Source of the DNA: an uncultured Apibacter sp.
GTDB lineage: Bacteria > Bacteroidota > Bacteroidia > Flavobacteriales > Weeksellaceae
Direction: 5' to 3'
Assembly (NCBI GenBank): GCA_945280365.1
Contig: CALYQD010000001.1
Span: 186,001 to 250,000 of the forward strand
DNA: 64,000 nucleotides
The notes below the pieces were generated by a model that was not told the origin of the DNA, ran no database searches, and saw nothing but the letters and a program-made list of their open reading frames with translations. This document shows positions 55,897-64,000 of this stretch, one piece after another. The translations under genes were made by a program, and so were the position numbers. Within the stretch, counting starts at the first letter, position 1; every line of letters begins with the position of its first letter.

Positions 55897-56664
55897 ATGC
55901 TATATTACAGAGATAAAGGTAAAGGCAAAACAATAGTTTTTTTACACGGTTTTTTGGAAAATTCAAGAATGTGGAGATTTTTTCAAAATAAATTATCTAA
56001 AAAATATAGAGTGATAGCCATAGATTTACCCGGACATGGAAGGTCTTCTAAAAAAACAAATGAAGTAAATAGAATGGAAGATATGGCTAAAAAGGTAAAT
56101 AAAGTTTTAGAACATTTGAAAATAGATGAAGTAATTATTAGCGGCCATTCTATGGGAGGGTATGTAGCATTAGCTTTTGCAGAGCAATACAAATATAAGG
56201 TGTCCGGATTAGGATTGTTCTATTCAACTACATTACCGGACGATGATATAAAAAAAGAACAACGGTTAAAAGCAGCAGAAGTGGTAGTTAAAAATCCTAA
56301 AGAATTTTTTCGCCTATCAATACCTAACTTATTTGCCCCTCAAAATGTACCTAAATTACAATCGGAAATAAAAACCGCTATCAAATGGGCTAAACACGCT
56401 TCATTGACAGGAATATCTGCGGCTTTAAAAGGGATGAGACTTCGTAAGGATAGAACAGATGTGGTAAGGGATTTAGGAAAGCCAATTTTCATTATCATTG
56501 GAAAATATGATAATGCAATTAAAAATTCCGAATTAATAAAAAAAATGGAAGGCGTTAAAAAACTTTCAATTTATGAATTAGAAACCGGTCATATGGGAGC
56601 TCTAGAGGCACCAGAAGAATGTTTAGAAATTTTACAAACTTGGCTAAAACAAAATTATAAGTAA
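55897..56664 (+). CDS. Alpha/beta-hydrolase
   Basis: A 255-residue cytosolic hydrolase with the full catalytic triad layout: oxyanion HGFLENSRMW (~17-26), AIDLPGHGRSS, nucleophile S85 in GHSMGGYV, acid around IIIGKYDN, and His in LETGHMGALEAPEE. Closest general groups are esterase/MenH/BioH-like proteins, but substrate is not predictable. Stands alone between the OmpA lipoprotein and the SufA-like gene. Confidence 0.85.
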   Translation: MLYYRDKGKGKTIVFLHGFLENSRMWRFFQNKLSKKYRVIAIDLPGHGRSSKKTNEVNRMEDMAKKVNKVLEHLKIDEVIISGHSMGGYVALAFAEQYKYKVSGLGLFYSTTLPDDDIKKEQRLKAAEVVVKNPKEFFRLSIPNLFAPQNVPKLQSEIKTAIKWAKHASLTGISAALKGMRLRKDRTDVVRDLGKPIFIIIGKYDNAIKNSELIKKMEGVKKLSIYELETGHMGALEAPEECLEILQTWLKQNYK

Positions 56665-56718
56665 TTAAATTATTAGTAATACTTATAATAGGTATGTATT
56701 AAAAATAGTATTTATTTG

Positions 56719-56726
56719 TAATTTTG
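56719..56726 (+). promoter_or_regulatory. -7 promoter element for the SufA-like gene
   Basis: TAATTTTG, exact TAnnTTTG match, 30 bp before ATG 56757. It overlaps the upstream in-frame ATG at 56724, which is therefore not the start. Confidence 0.5.
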
Positions 56727-56756
56727 TATGTATATAAATCTATTTGTTGTAAATAT

Positions 56757-57086
56757 ATGATAAAGGTATCTCAAGAAGCTGAAAAAAAAATCATTGAATT
56801 AATGAAAGAAAGTGGTTTTGATAATTCTAAAGATTTCGTACGTGTAGGGGTAGTGAGTGGTGGATGTTCTGGGTTATCATACAAGTTAAAATTTGATCAT
56901 ATTCAAAACCCTGAAGATAAATTATTTGAAGATAGAGGAATTAAAATATTGGTGGATAAAAAATCATTCCTTTATCTAGTTGGAACTACATTAGAATATT
57001 CAGGGGGCTTGAACGGTAAAGGTTTTATATTTAATAATCCCAATGCCCAAAGGACTTGCGGATGTGGAGAAAGTTTTGCAATATAA
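56757..57086 (+). CDS. HesB/IscA-family Fe-S carrier (SufA-like)
   Basis: An A-type iron-sulfur carrier of 109 residues that receives clusters from the SUF scaffold and passes them on. The three cysteine ligands are in SGGCSGLSY and RTCGCGESF. I use ATG 56757; an earlier ATG (56724) overlaps the promoter and adds a poorly conserved leader. sufB lies 835 bp downstream on the same strand, but an opposite-strand lipoprotein gene lies between, so they are not one operon. Confidence 0.9.
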   Translation: MIKVSQEAEKKIIELMKESGFDNSKDFVRVGVVSGGCSGLSYKLKFDHIQNPEDKLFEDRGIKILVDKKSFLYLVGTTLEYSGGLNGKGFIFNNPNAQRTCGCGESFAI

Positions 57087-57090
57087 AAAA

Positions 57091-57129
57091 TATTAAAAAA
57101 ACTTTCTCTATAAAGAAGGTTTTTTTAAT
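57091..57129. terminator. Bidirectional terminator between the SufA-like and lipoprotein genes
   Basis: AAAAAACTTTCT pairs with AGAAGGTTTTTT (one G-U) around a short loop; T and A runs on the two sides serve both convergent genes. Confidence 0.65.
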
Positions 57130-57139
57130 ATTTTCATTT

Positions 57140-57565
57140 TTATTTAGTCATCACTTCAGCAACCATACTATCCAGTTTTTCTATATAATCTTTATACTTT
57201 TGAAATTCTTTAGGATTAGAAGACAATTCTTCAAGAATGGTTTTTCGTATAATAATCCATTTTTGATTTTTTTTAGTAAGTTCAGTTAGCTTATTTATAT
57301 CTTTTGCTTTGGCAGCATCTATATATTCATCTATATAATCCTTGTATTCAGCCAAATATTTTTGAATTTTAGGATCATCAAACGTAGGAATTTTATGTTT
57401 TAAAATTTCGTTGGATTGAACTTTTGAAATTTCATTTTTCTGGTTTTCTTCATGTTGAGAGTCGGGGTCTATTATTTCTTGTATCTCAGAAGCTTTCTTA
57501 TCATCTTTACAAGATATGAAAGTAAGTAAATTAAAAATCACAAAGGGTAAAACTATTTTCTTCAT
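57140..57565 (-). CDS. Small lipoprotein of unknown function
   Basis: A 141-residue exported lipoprotein. The signal peptide ends in lipobox FISC (C19), then a Lys/Glu-rich linker and a helical domain (~60-140) with PKIQKYLAEYKDYIDEYIDA and KEFQKYKDYIEKLDSMVAEV. I do not recognise a named family. It is placed between the SufA-like gene and sufB on the opposite strand. Confidence 0.75.
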   Translation of the reverse strand: MKKIVLPFVIFNLLTFISCKDDKKASEIQEIIDPDSQHEENQKNEISKVQSNEILKHKIPTFDDPKIQKYLAEYKDYIDEYIDAAKAKDINKLTELTKKNQKWIIIRKTILEELSSNPKEFQKYKDYIEKLDSMVAEVMTK

Positions 57566-57886
57566 ATAAAAATTTATTTTCGGCTAATGTATAAAAAAAA
57601 TGATTTAAATATTGCAATAAAGATATAATGCTAATTATCAATTATATATTTATTTCAATAGTAATCTATTAATACATCTTTTAAAAATAAGAAAAAAGGC
57701 AATATCGCATTTATAGGAATTATAATACAAATAGTAAAAATTTTTAATATATTTATTTTAGTTAAACATTCAATAAGTTTACATAAAATTTGAAATCTCA
57801 TTATTTAAAAAATCTATTAATGAGCTTTCGTAATGTATAATAATCTAAGTATTTTTGTACCAAGAACCAACTATGTTTAATTTAAT
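57566..57886. other. AT-rich region upstream of sufB
   Basis: No coding frame. It precedes the inverted repeat and promoter of sufB and separates it from the divergent lipoprotein gene. Confidence 0.45.
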
Positions 57887-57908
57887 AAGGTAACATGGGT
57901 TACCTTTG
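57887..57908 (+). promoter_or_regulatory. sufB promoter with overlapping inverted repeat
   Basis: TACCTTTG (57901-57908) matches TAnnTTTG and lies 12 bp before ATG 57921. It overlaps the right arm of an 8-bp inverted repeat, AAGGTAAC (57887-57894) and GTTACCTT (57899-57906), with 4-bp spacer. A protein bound here would block the promoter, so it may be an operator for an iron or Fe-S responsive repressor. Regulator identity is inference. Confidence 0.5.
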
Positions 57909-57920
57909 AATCAAGTAATA

Positions 57921-59375
57921 ATGAGCAAAGCAAAATATACAGAAGAAGAATTACGGTTAGACCTTGAGCAAAAAGACTATGAGTACGGTTGGACCACAGA
58001 TTTAGAATATGAAGATTTTCCCACAGGATTAAATGAAGAGATAGTTCGAGAAATCTCTAAAAGAAAAAATGAGCCTGAATGGATGTTGGAATGGAGATTA
58101 GATTCTTTTAGATTGTGGAAAGAAATGGAAGCCCCTAATTGGCCGAACGTTACATTTAAAGAAACTGATTTCAATAGTATAAAATATTATGCCGCACCCA
58201 AAAAGAAAAAAGAATTAAAGAGTTTAGAGGAGGTAGATCCAGAACTAATTAATACTTTTGAGAAATTAGGCATTCCTTTAGAGGAACAAAAAAGATTGAC
58301 AGGAGTAGCAGTAGATGCTGTGATTGATAGTGTTTCAGTTAAAACCACCTTTTCGGAAACCTTAGCGGAAAAAGGAATTATTTTTTGTTCAATTAGTGAG
58401 GCCATTCAAAAACATCCGGATTTAGTAAGAAAATATTTAGGTACAGTAGTTCCAAAAGACGATAACTTTTATTCGGCCTTAAATTCAGCAGTATTTTCTG
58501 ATGGTTCGTTTTGCTATATTCCTAAAGGAATAAAATGTCCGATGGAATTATCTACCTATTTTAGAATTAACCAATCAGGAACAGGTCAATTTGAAAGGAC
58601 TCTTTTAATCGCAGATGAAGGAAGTTATGTTTCCTATTTGGAAGGATGTACGGCACCACAAAGAGACGAAAATCAATTACATGCAGCCGTGGTCGAGCTC
58701 ATCGCATTAGAAGGAGCAGAAATAAAATATTCAACAGTTCAAAATTGGTTTCCTGGAGATAAAGAAGGAAAAGGAGGGGTCTATAATTTTGTGACTAAAA
58801 GGGCCCTTTGTGAAAGGAATGCTAAAGCATCTTGGACACAAGTAGAAACAGGCTCTGCAGTAACATGGAAATATCCTTCCTGTATCTTAAAAGGAGATAA
58901 CTCTATTGGTGAATTTTATTCTATAGCAGTAACCAATAACTTTCAGCAGGCGGATACCGGAACAAAAATGATTCATATTGGAAAAAATACACGATCCACA
59001 ATAATTTCTAAAGGAATATCTGCAGGAAAATCACAAAATAGCTATAGAGGATTAGTAAAAATTTTACCTCAAGCAGATAATGCAAGAAATTTCTCCCAAT
59101 GTGATTCTCTACTCATGGGAAATAATTGTGGAGCCCATACATTTCCATATATAGAAATTAAAAATAAAACCGCGCAGATGGAGCATGAAGCAACCACTTC
59201 TAAAATAGGTGAAGATCAGATTTTTTATTGCAATCAACGAGGAATCGATACAGAAACAGCGATTGCATTAATTGTAAACGGCTTTAGTAGAGAAGTGTTA
59301 GATAAACTTCCCATGGAATTTGCAGTAGAAGCAAAGAAATTACTAGAAATTTCATTAGAAGGAAGCGTAGGATGA
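57921..59375 (+). CDS. sufB: Fe-S cluster assembly scaffold protein SufB
   Basis: Core subunit of the SufBCD scaffold complex, 484 residues from ATG 57921. The order of blocks is that of Suf[21 protein letters not shown], then [40 protein letters not shown] with the essential Cys, and [20 protein letters not shown] near the C-terminus. A TTG at 57906 lies in the -7 box and is rejected. sufC, sufD and sufS, which normally follow in this phylum, are absent; a terminator and convergent tonB-like gene come next. Confidence 0.95.
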   Translation: MSKAKYTEEELRLDLEQKDYEYGWTTDLEYEDFPTGLNEEIVREISKRKNEPEWMLEWRLDSFRLWKEMEAPNWPNVTFKETDFNSIKYYAAPKKKKELKSLEEVDPELINTFEKLGIPLEEQKRLTGVAVDAVIDSVSVKTTFSETLAEKGIIFCSISEAIQKHPDLVRKYLGTVVPKDDNFYSALNSAVFSDGSFCYIPKGIKCPMELSTYFRINQSGTGQFERTLLIADEGSYVSYLEGCTAPQRDENQLHAAVVELIALEGAEIKYSTVQNWFPGDKEGKGGVYNFVTKRALCERNAKASWTQVETGSAVTWKYPSCILKGDNSIGEFYSIAVTNNFQQADTGTKMIHIGKNTRSTIISKGISAGKSQNSYRGLVKILPQADNARNFSQCDSLLMGNNCGAHTFPYIEIKNKTAQMEHEATTSKIGEDQIFYCNQRGIDTETAIALIVNGFSREVLDKLPMEFAVEAKKLLEISLEGSVG

Positions 59376-59389
59376 TTTATTTGTTCAGG

Positions 59390-59422
59390 AAAAAACTTTC
59401 TATCAAATAGGAAGTTTTTTTA
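59390..59422. terminator. Bidirectional terminator after sufB
   Basis: AAAAAACTTTCTAT pairs with ATAGGAAGTTTTTT (one G-U pair) around a 3-base loop and is followed by T runs; it lies between convergent sufB and the tonB-like gene. Confidence 0.7.
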
Positions 59423-59449
59423 TTTTTTTAAGAATTATTTCTGCTAATT

Positions 59450-60358
59450 TTAAAAATTAATTTTATACGTACCGGTTACAGATCTAGTACCGGAGTTACC
59501 TTTAACATATTGTTTAATCCACTTTATTCCTGTATTAAGCAAACAAGTATTATTTATTCCCGACTTTCGACTTACGGAAATAACATTTCCGTTTTTATCA
59601 AGAGTATAAGAGAAGATAATAGTTCCTGAACCAGCACAATTATGCTCGGGAACCTTACCCCCTCTTCCCATAGTTCCGGGGATAAAACTAATTAATTTTC
59701 TCCCATTGCCAATACCTTCGCCGCCATTTCCATTTCCTCCGGTTTCAACTCCTTGATTCTGTCCAGGCCTTCCTCCCGTTCCTTCGCCGGTTGAAGAAGT
59801 ACTAGTTCCTTTTCCTTTAATTAGATTTCCAAGAGCAGCATTTCCTTTGGGATTACCACCTACTGTAGAATTTTCTGTTCCCACTCCGGCAACAGTATTA
59901 GTTTTGGACTTTTTGATAGGTAAATTATTGGTATTTTTAGAAGAGTTTTTGGTTTTACTATTTTTTTTAGTTTCAGTTTTTTTTACAGGTTCAGGTATAT
60001 TTTCCTTGGAATCGTTTTGATGGGCAAGAATAGTTTTATTTTCTTCTTGCATTAAATCATTCGTAGATATATTATTTTCTGAATTTTCAGCTCTTGCATT
60101 ATTCCCTTCTCCACGTAAAACTTCCTGGTCAGCCGGTTCTTCTTCTCCAAGCCCTACTTCATCGGTCCCAAAATTAGCACCCAAATCATCTATATCGAAG
60201 TTAATATCTATATAAACCGGTGGAGTAACTGTTATAAATACGGTTTTATAAGTTAAAATAAATAATAATAAAGCTCCCGAAATTAAAATGGTAAGAGTAC
60301 CACTAATTAACTTTTGCTTTTTATTATCATAATATTTAATTCTATAACTTTCACTCAT
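59450..60358 (-). CDS. tonB: TonB-like energy transducer
   Basis: A 302-residue inner-membrane-anchored protein. One transmembrane helix (~19-38), a long Lys/Asn/Gly-rich periplasmic linker including GKGTSTSSTGEGTGGRPGQN and poly-Gly parts, then a TonB/TolA-type C-terminal domain (~230-302) with SGTIIFSYTLDKNGNVISVS. It follows exbB-exbD in the operon, so it should pass proton-motive energy to outer-membrane receptors such as the one at 37661. The linker has few prolines for a TonB. Confidence 0.82.
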   Translation of the reverse strand: MSESYRIKYYDNKKQKLISGTLTILISGALLLFILTYKTVFITVTPPVYIDINFDIDDLGANFGTDEVGLGEEEPADQEVLRGEGNNARAENSENNISTNDLMQEENKTILAHQNDSKENIPEPVKKTETKKNSKTKNSSKNTNNLPIKKSKTNTVAGVGTENSTVGGNPKGNAALGNLIKGKGTSTSSTGEGTGGRPGQNQGVETGGNGNGGEGIGNGRKLISFIPGTMGRGGKVPEHNCAGSGTIIFSYTLDKNGNVISVSRKSGINNTCLLNTGIKWIKQYVKGNSGTRSVTGTYKINF

Positions 60359-60361
60359 AAC

Positions 60362-60766
60362 CTATTTATCGTCTGAAATGTGCGGGTTTGTGGCAATTAA
60401 AACCTTATACTTATTTCTGTTTGCTATATCCATCAAAAAAACAACATCTTTATGTAAAGCCTCTTCATCCGCCGCAATGACGAATGTTGGAGAGGAATTA
60501 GTACTAAATAAGGTTTTTAAAGTAGTCTCAATTTCGTTTTTAGCTATCTCTTTTTTATTTAAAAAGTATTTTCCATCCATAGATACCCCAATATAAACTC
60601 TTTCAGTAGGCATTTCCTGCCCTTTTGCATTAGGCAATTTTATATTTAAAGCAGATTGGTTTGCCGATGCGGTAAGCATAAAAAAAGTAAGTAATAAAAA
60701 TATTACATCAGTGATGGAGGCCATACTGAATTCCGGAGAAACTCTATTTCTACTTCGTAATTTCAT
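60362..60766 (-). CDS. exbD: ExbD/TolR-family protein
   Basis: A 134-residue accessory protein of the TonB motor. The single N-terminal transmembrane helix (~16-36) carries the essential Asp in MASITDVIFLLLTFFMLTAS, followed by a small periplasmic domain (ALNIKLPNAKGQ...). It stands 3 bp from each neighbour (exbB upstream, tonB-like downstream), consistent with one operon. Confidence 0.92.
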   Translation of the reverse strand: MKLRSRNRVSPEFSMASITDVIFLLLTFFMLTASANQSALNIKLPNAKGQEMPTERVYIGVSMDGKYFLNKKEIAKNEIETTLKTLFSTNSSPTFVIAADEEALHKDVVFLMDIANRNKYKVLIATNPHISDDK

Positions 60767-60769
60767 AAA

Positions 60770-61465
60770 TTAATGAGTAACGGGTTTATTTAAAATGTCC
60801 AGAAAATCAATAACAGTAAGTTGTAAAGAATATACGCTTCGATCAATACGAATAACCAAGATGTTATAAAATAAATAGGCTAATAAACCGACAATTAATC
60901 CAGCTGCAGTATTTGCCATTGCTGAATAAATACCTCCTGCTAACATTTGAGCACTTGCCTGATCTTGAGCACTGGTAGCAAAAAAAGCAATGATCATCCC
61001 GATTACCGTACCTAGAAAACCTAACATAGGAGCAGCACCTGAAATAGTTCCTAATACACCCACGTTTTTTTCTAGTTCAAAAATTTCTAATTGAGCGGTG
61101 TTTTCAATAGCATCACTGATATCACGGGTGGGTTTACCGATTCTCATCAGTCCTTTATAAAGAATTCTTCCTTCAGGGGTACGGGTTCTCTTACAAAGAT
61201 CCAAAGCAGCGTTAATATTTCCTTGATGAATAAGATCTTTAATATCGTTTAATATAGAAGAATTTTTATTTGAAAATCTTTTTATAGTTAAAAAACGTTC
61301 AAAAAAAATGTAAAGGGAAAACATAAATAATAAAAATAGACAAATCATTACAAATATGCCGATAGGTCCTCCGTGCGTTAACATTTCTAAGAGAGAAAAT
61401 TGTTTTTCACTAATTTCTTCACCTTGTGCAAGTACCTTTTGTACGGTTTTTAAAGAATCGTTCAT
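60770..61465 (-). CDS. exbB: MotA/TolQ/ExbB proton channel family protein
   Basis: A 231-residue inner-membrane stator. An N-terminal helix (~33-53), a cytosolic domain (~60-130), and two C-terminal helices with GTISGAAPMLGFLGTVIGMI (~136-155) and NTAAGLIVGLLAYLFYNI (~185-202) form the ExbB/TolQ pattern. With ExbD it builds the proton channel that drives TonB. First gene of the exbB-exbD-tonB operon; a -7 box at 61507-61514 lies 42 bp upstream. Confidence 0.92.
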   Translation of the reverse strand: MNDSLKTVQKVLAQGEEISEKQFSLLEMLTHGGPIGIFVMICLFLLFMFSLYIFFERFLTIKRFSNKNSSILNDIKDLIHQGNINAALDLCKRTRTPEGRILYKGLMRIGKPTRDISDAIENTAQLEIFELEKNVGVLGTISGAAPMLGFLGTVIGMIIAFFATSAQDQASAQMLAGGIYSAMANTAAGLIVGLLAYLFYNILVIRIDRSVYSLQLTVIDFLDILNKPVTH

Positions 61466-61506
61466 ATAAATCCTTTTTTGTATAAGAGTTTTTTAAAATA
61501 TTTGTG

Positions 61507-61514
61507 CAAAGGTA
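61507..61514 (-). promoter_or_regulatory. -7 promoter element for exbB
   Basis: TACCTTTG on the minus strand, exact TAnnTTTG match, 42 bp before ATG 61465. Confidence 0.45.
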
Positions 61515-61599
61515 GGAATTATTGTTAGTCTTTTATTAAATATAATCATATAAGATTAGAAGTAAAATAGTAACTTCGTGTTATTAATTCTTAAAAAGA

Positions 61600-62169
61600 A
61601 TGAAAGATACTAATTTTAGTAAAGAAAAAGGAATTATTACTATTATTCAGGATAATAAAACAGGTAAAGTTTTAGCATCAGGAATAAGTACTGATACTTT
61701 AATTAAGAAATCACAATTAGAAAGAAAGATTTATTTAAATGATGTATCCTACGATGATTTATATATTTGGGAAGAATGCTTTTGGAATAAAGATAAATCG
61801 GTCATATTAATAAAAGTAAAAGCCAATAAAGATTCGGAAAAATATATAATAACCACGGATTTTGCTGAAGAAAATAAAAATTCATATTCCTATTTAAGTT
61901 CTTTAGAGAAAAAGATAGGGAAAAGCATTAAAGGAGAAAAGCAGAACACTCATATTACAACAGTTTTAAAAAAAGGAAAGTCAAAAATTGCCCAAAAATT
62001 TGGAGAAGAAGCAGTTGAGCTTGTAATAGAAGCAGCCAGAGAAAACGATAAATTATTTAAAGATGAAGCAGCAGATGTATTTTATTATTATTTAATATTG
62101 TTACAAGAAAGAGGATTTCTATTGGATGATATTTTAAAGCAATTAAAATTACAAAGGAGGAAAATTTAA
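61600..62169 (+). CDS. hisE: HisIE with a degenerate HisI half
   Basis: A 189-residue protein aligned to the bifunctional histidine-pathway HisIE. Residues ~100-189 are a good HisE (phosphoribosyl-ATP pyrophosphatase) domain with KIAQKFGEEAVELVIEAARE and DEAADVFYYYLILLQERG. Residues ~10-95 keep the HisI outline (GIITIIQDNKTGKVLASGIS) but lack the DCD-x-D and C-H-x-x-x-x-C metal sites; the only cysteine is in WEECFW. The cyclohydrolase step is therefore unlikely. No other his gene is near. It could act as a stand-alone nucleotide pyrophosphatase. Confidence 0.75.
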   Translation: MKDTNFSKEKGIITIIQDNKTGKVLASGISTDTLIKKSQLERKIYLNDVSYDDLYIWEECFWNKDKSVILIKVKANKDSEKYIITTDFAEENKNSYSYLSSLEKKIGKSIKGEKQNTHITTVLKKGKSKIAQKFGEEAVELVIEAARENDKLFKDEAADVFYYYLILLQERGFLLDDILKQLKLQRRKI

Positions 62170-62188
62170 TAAGGATATTTTTAAAAAC

Positions 62189-62608
62189 TTAAACAACTGC
62201 CTCCTTAATTTGCTCAATCTCAATTCCAGCCTCTTTTAAAAAGTCAATTCCACTTGTATCCGAATATTCATTAATATAAACTACACGTGTAATACCGGCT
62301 TGATGAATAAGTTTACTACATTCTCGACAAGGGGATAAAGTAACATACAATGTTGCACCTATACACGATTGGGTAGAAGCGGCAACCTTAAGGATAGCAT
62401 TAGCTTCTGCATGAAGAACATACCATTTAGTAAACCCATTGTCATCTTCACATACATTTTCAAATCCCGTTGGAGTTCCATTATATCCATCCGAAATAAT
62501 CATACGGTCCTTTACAATTAATGCACCTACTTTTTTTCTTTCACAATATGATAACTTGCCCCATTCCAGAGCCATGCGCAAATAGGCTATATCGTATTTC
62601 GTTTTCAT
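62189..62608 (-). CDS. dCMP deaminase family protein (ComEB-like)
   Basis: Zinc-dependent deaminase of 139 residues converting dCMP to dUMP for dTTP supply. The zinc site is H66 with catalytic E68 in VLHAEANAI and C94/C97 in SPCRECSKL. KKVGALIVKDRMIISDGYNG and TGFENVCEDD are the nucleotide-binding blocks of the dCMP group, distinguishing it from cytidine deaminase. 20 bp separate its stop from that of hisIE on the other strand. Confidence 0.9.
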   Translation of the reverse strand: MKTKYDIAYLRMALEWGKLSYCERKKVGALIVKDRMIISDGYNGTPTGFENVCEDDNGFTKWYVLHAEANAILKVAASTQSCIGATLYVTLSPCRECSKLIHQAGITRVVYINEYSDTSGIDFLKEAGIEIEQIKEAVV

Positions 62609-62816
62609 GAGATGAAATTACATTTTTTTACTAAAATGTTTTACAAAATATTTATACTTTTTAAAATTTAGCTTACTATTATAAAAGAGAAATATTATCC
62701 TTAAATAATTTTTTTTATAAATAATAAAAATTATTTGGAATAATTATTGTCATAAATGAAAGATAAAATATCTCAAAATTAAATAATAGTATAATTAACA
62801 CCGAAAAAATTTTGTT

Positions 62817-64000
62817 ATGGAAAATCTAATAGATTCATTAAAGAAAATAATTACCCCCGATGCTGTTTCTGGCATATCTTCAGAATTAGGTGAAGATATA
62901 GGAAAAGTAACTTCAGCCATAAGAACAGCAGTTTCCAGCTTATTCGGAGCAGTTCTAGAAAAAGGAGATGATAACAAATTAGAAAATATATTAAAACAAG
63001 CAGGAAATATCCCTTCCCTAATTAATGTAAAAGGATTATTTTCGGGAAAAATGGATTCTGAAACGCAAAACATAAGTTCAGGCTTTTTGCATACTCTTTT
63101 TGGAGATAAATTAGGAAACTTTTCTTCCTTGATTTCTTCTTCATCCGGCTTAAAGAATGAAAGCACCAGTAAGCTTATGGGTGTACTATCTCCATTGGTT
63201 GCTGGATTTTTAGGGCAGAAATTAATTTCAGGAGGAAATTTTAAAGGATTATTAGGACAGATAAATTCAGAAAAAAATGGCTTTTTATCATCTATACCGT
63301 CAGGCTTAGCCGGAATATTGGGAGTGTCTTCCATTTCCAATCTAGGAGATTCATTTTTTAATAAAGTTACTACTCAGACAAAAGAAACTGCTGAAAAAGT
63401 TAAAGATAAAGTAGAAGATACTTATCACGAATATAAAGATAAGATGGAAAAACATTCCGGAGGCGGTTGGTTAAAATGGCTTATAATATTTTTACTTGCA
63501 GGTATATTAATAATATGGTTATTCTCTAAAAATGGATGCTCTAAAGGAAAAGGAACCGCAACTCCAGTGAATGATTCTATACAGAAAGTAGAACCTAAAA
63601 AGACTGGCCAGGATACATTAGCAGAAACTAGTACGGATAATCTCGACAACACAACAGATCAAAAGATAAAAGAATTATTACCCATCACATTACCTAGTGG
63701 AGCAGTTATTAATGCATTTCCGGGAGGAACAGAAGATAAAATGGTAAATTTTTTAAAATCCGATGAATATAAAAATGCATCTAATGAAGATTTAAAAAAT
63801 AAGTGGTTTGACTTTGATGGAATCAATTTTGAATTCGGAAGTGGAACGCAATTAACTCCGGAATCTGAAACTCAAGCAAAAAATATTGGAATTATACTTA
63901 AAGAATTTCCTAATGTTAAAATAAAAATTGGTGCTTATACAGATAAAAAAGGAAATGATCAAGATAATTTAAAATTATCACAACAAAGAGCAAATACGGT
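62817..64000 (+). CDS. DUF937 and OmpA-domain membrane protein (partial, runs off the window)
   Basis: An open frame from ATG 62817 to the last base, 394 codons without a stop. Residues ~1-170 are a DUF937-type Gly/Ser-rich helical domain (SLFGAVLEKG, LSPLVAGFLGQKLISGGNF). A membrane-spanning helix follows (~219-237; WLKWLIIFLLAGILIIWLF) and then, after a Thr/Asp-rich linker, the start of an OmpA peptidoglycan-binding domain (~325-394) with FDGINFEFGSGTQLTPESET and IKIGAYTDKKGN. It probably links an inner-membrane or periplasmic DUF937 domain to the cell wall. The C-terminus lies beyond the window. Confidence 0.85.
   Translation, partial: MENLIDSLKKIITPDAVSGISSELGEDIGKVTSAIRTAVSSLFGAVLEKGDDNKLENILKQAGNIPSLINVKGLFSGKMDSETQNISSGFLHTLFGDKLGNFSSLISSSSGLKNESTSKLMGVLSPLVAGFLGQKLISGGNFKGLLGQINSEKNGFLSSIPSGLAGILGVSSISNLGDSFFNKVTTQTKETAEKVKDKVEDTYHEYKDKMEKHSGGGWLKWLIIFLLAGILIIWLFSKNGCSKGKGTATPVNDSIQKVEPKKTGQDTLAETSTDNLDNTTDQKIKELLPITLPSGAVINAFPGGTEDKMVNFLKSDEYKNASNEDLKNKWFDFDGINFEFGSGTQLTPESETQAKNIGIILKEFPNVKIKIGAYTDKKGNDQDNLKLSQQRANT

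Noticed and set aside
62795..63340. Long minus-strand ORF (181 codons) under the DUF937/OmpA gene
   Set aside because: It is proline- and phenylalanine-rich antisense to a clearly protein-like plus-strand frame with OmpA motifs.

Overview
The window is chromosomal DNA from a strongly AT-rich member of the Bacteroidota, most like Flavobacteriales/Weeksellaceae. Evidence: many genes are preceded by the Bacteroidota -7 element TAnnTTTG instead of a sigma70 -10 box, Shine-Dalgarno sequences are largely absent, and the gene families are typical of this group (DUF3127 protein, OlsF-type ornithine-lipid acyltransferase, CtlX, OmpA-type lipoproteins, a TonB-plug/beta-barrel receptor). Small intergenic spaces, many decayed genes and extreme AT content suggest a host-associated lineage such as Apibacter. 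That genus guess is inference only.

Layout. 1-2 kb: class I fumarase. 2-5.4 kb: a self-contained sugar operon (MFS sugar porter, LacI regulator, fructokinase) with a 26-bp perfect palindromic operator. 6.2-9.6 kb: DUF4136 lipoprotein, the two-subunit YjjP/YjjB exporter and a membrane acyltransferase. 9.6-13.2 kb: no intact gene, only remnants such as an AraC regulator with stops and a frameshift. 13.2-14.8 kb: DUF4352 protein, VanZ-like protein and tRNA-Met. 14.8-16.7 kb: two tandem guanidino-group hydrolases (CtlX, DDAH-like). 16.8-22.8 kb: a six-gene glycan cluster (five glycosyltransferases and one hexapeptide acyltransferase). 23.1-28.8 kb: patatin/beta-barrel protein, YbeY, MnmG and a methyltransferase. 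MnmG is flanked by two parS-type palindromes, the second inside a 42-bp perfect palindrome. 29-36 kb: a polytopic membrane protein, Pgk, a 1.2-kb AT-rich repeat-bearing gap that could be the replication origin, OlsF, and a broken aspartokinase gene. 36-50 kb: Fbp, acetyltransferase, outer-membrane receptor, phosphoesterase, TruA, ABC exporter, DapD, GT9, DUF423, a cysteine-free endonuclease III, AraC regulator, HemA and HemC. 50-52 kb: RibH, a TPR membrane protein and Aat. 52.1-54.1 kb: a decayed prophage fragment (S24 repressor with frameshifts, two small broken genes). 54.3-64 kb: DUF3127 protein, OmpA lipoprotein, hydrolase, SufA-like carrier, lipoprotein, SufB, ExbB-ExbD-TonB, a HisIE with a degenerate HisI half, dCMP deaminase and a DUF937/OmpA protein that runs off the right end.

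How it fits together. Most intact genes are core metabolism and envelope: fumarate/sugar use, lipid and glycan synthesis, early tetrapyrrole synthesis, Fe-S assembly, TonB energisation and outer-membrane proteins. The two parS-like sites, mnmG and the long repeat-bearing gap suggest proximity to the chromosome origin. I see no clear undescribed defence or mobile system. The most unusual signals are the 42-bp parS-core palindrome, the candidate origin, shared TTAAnCGnTTAA operators near the sugar operon and the fumarase, the catalytically stripped HisI domain and the clustered gene decay.
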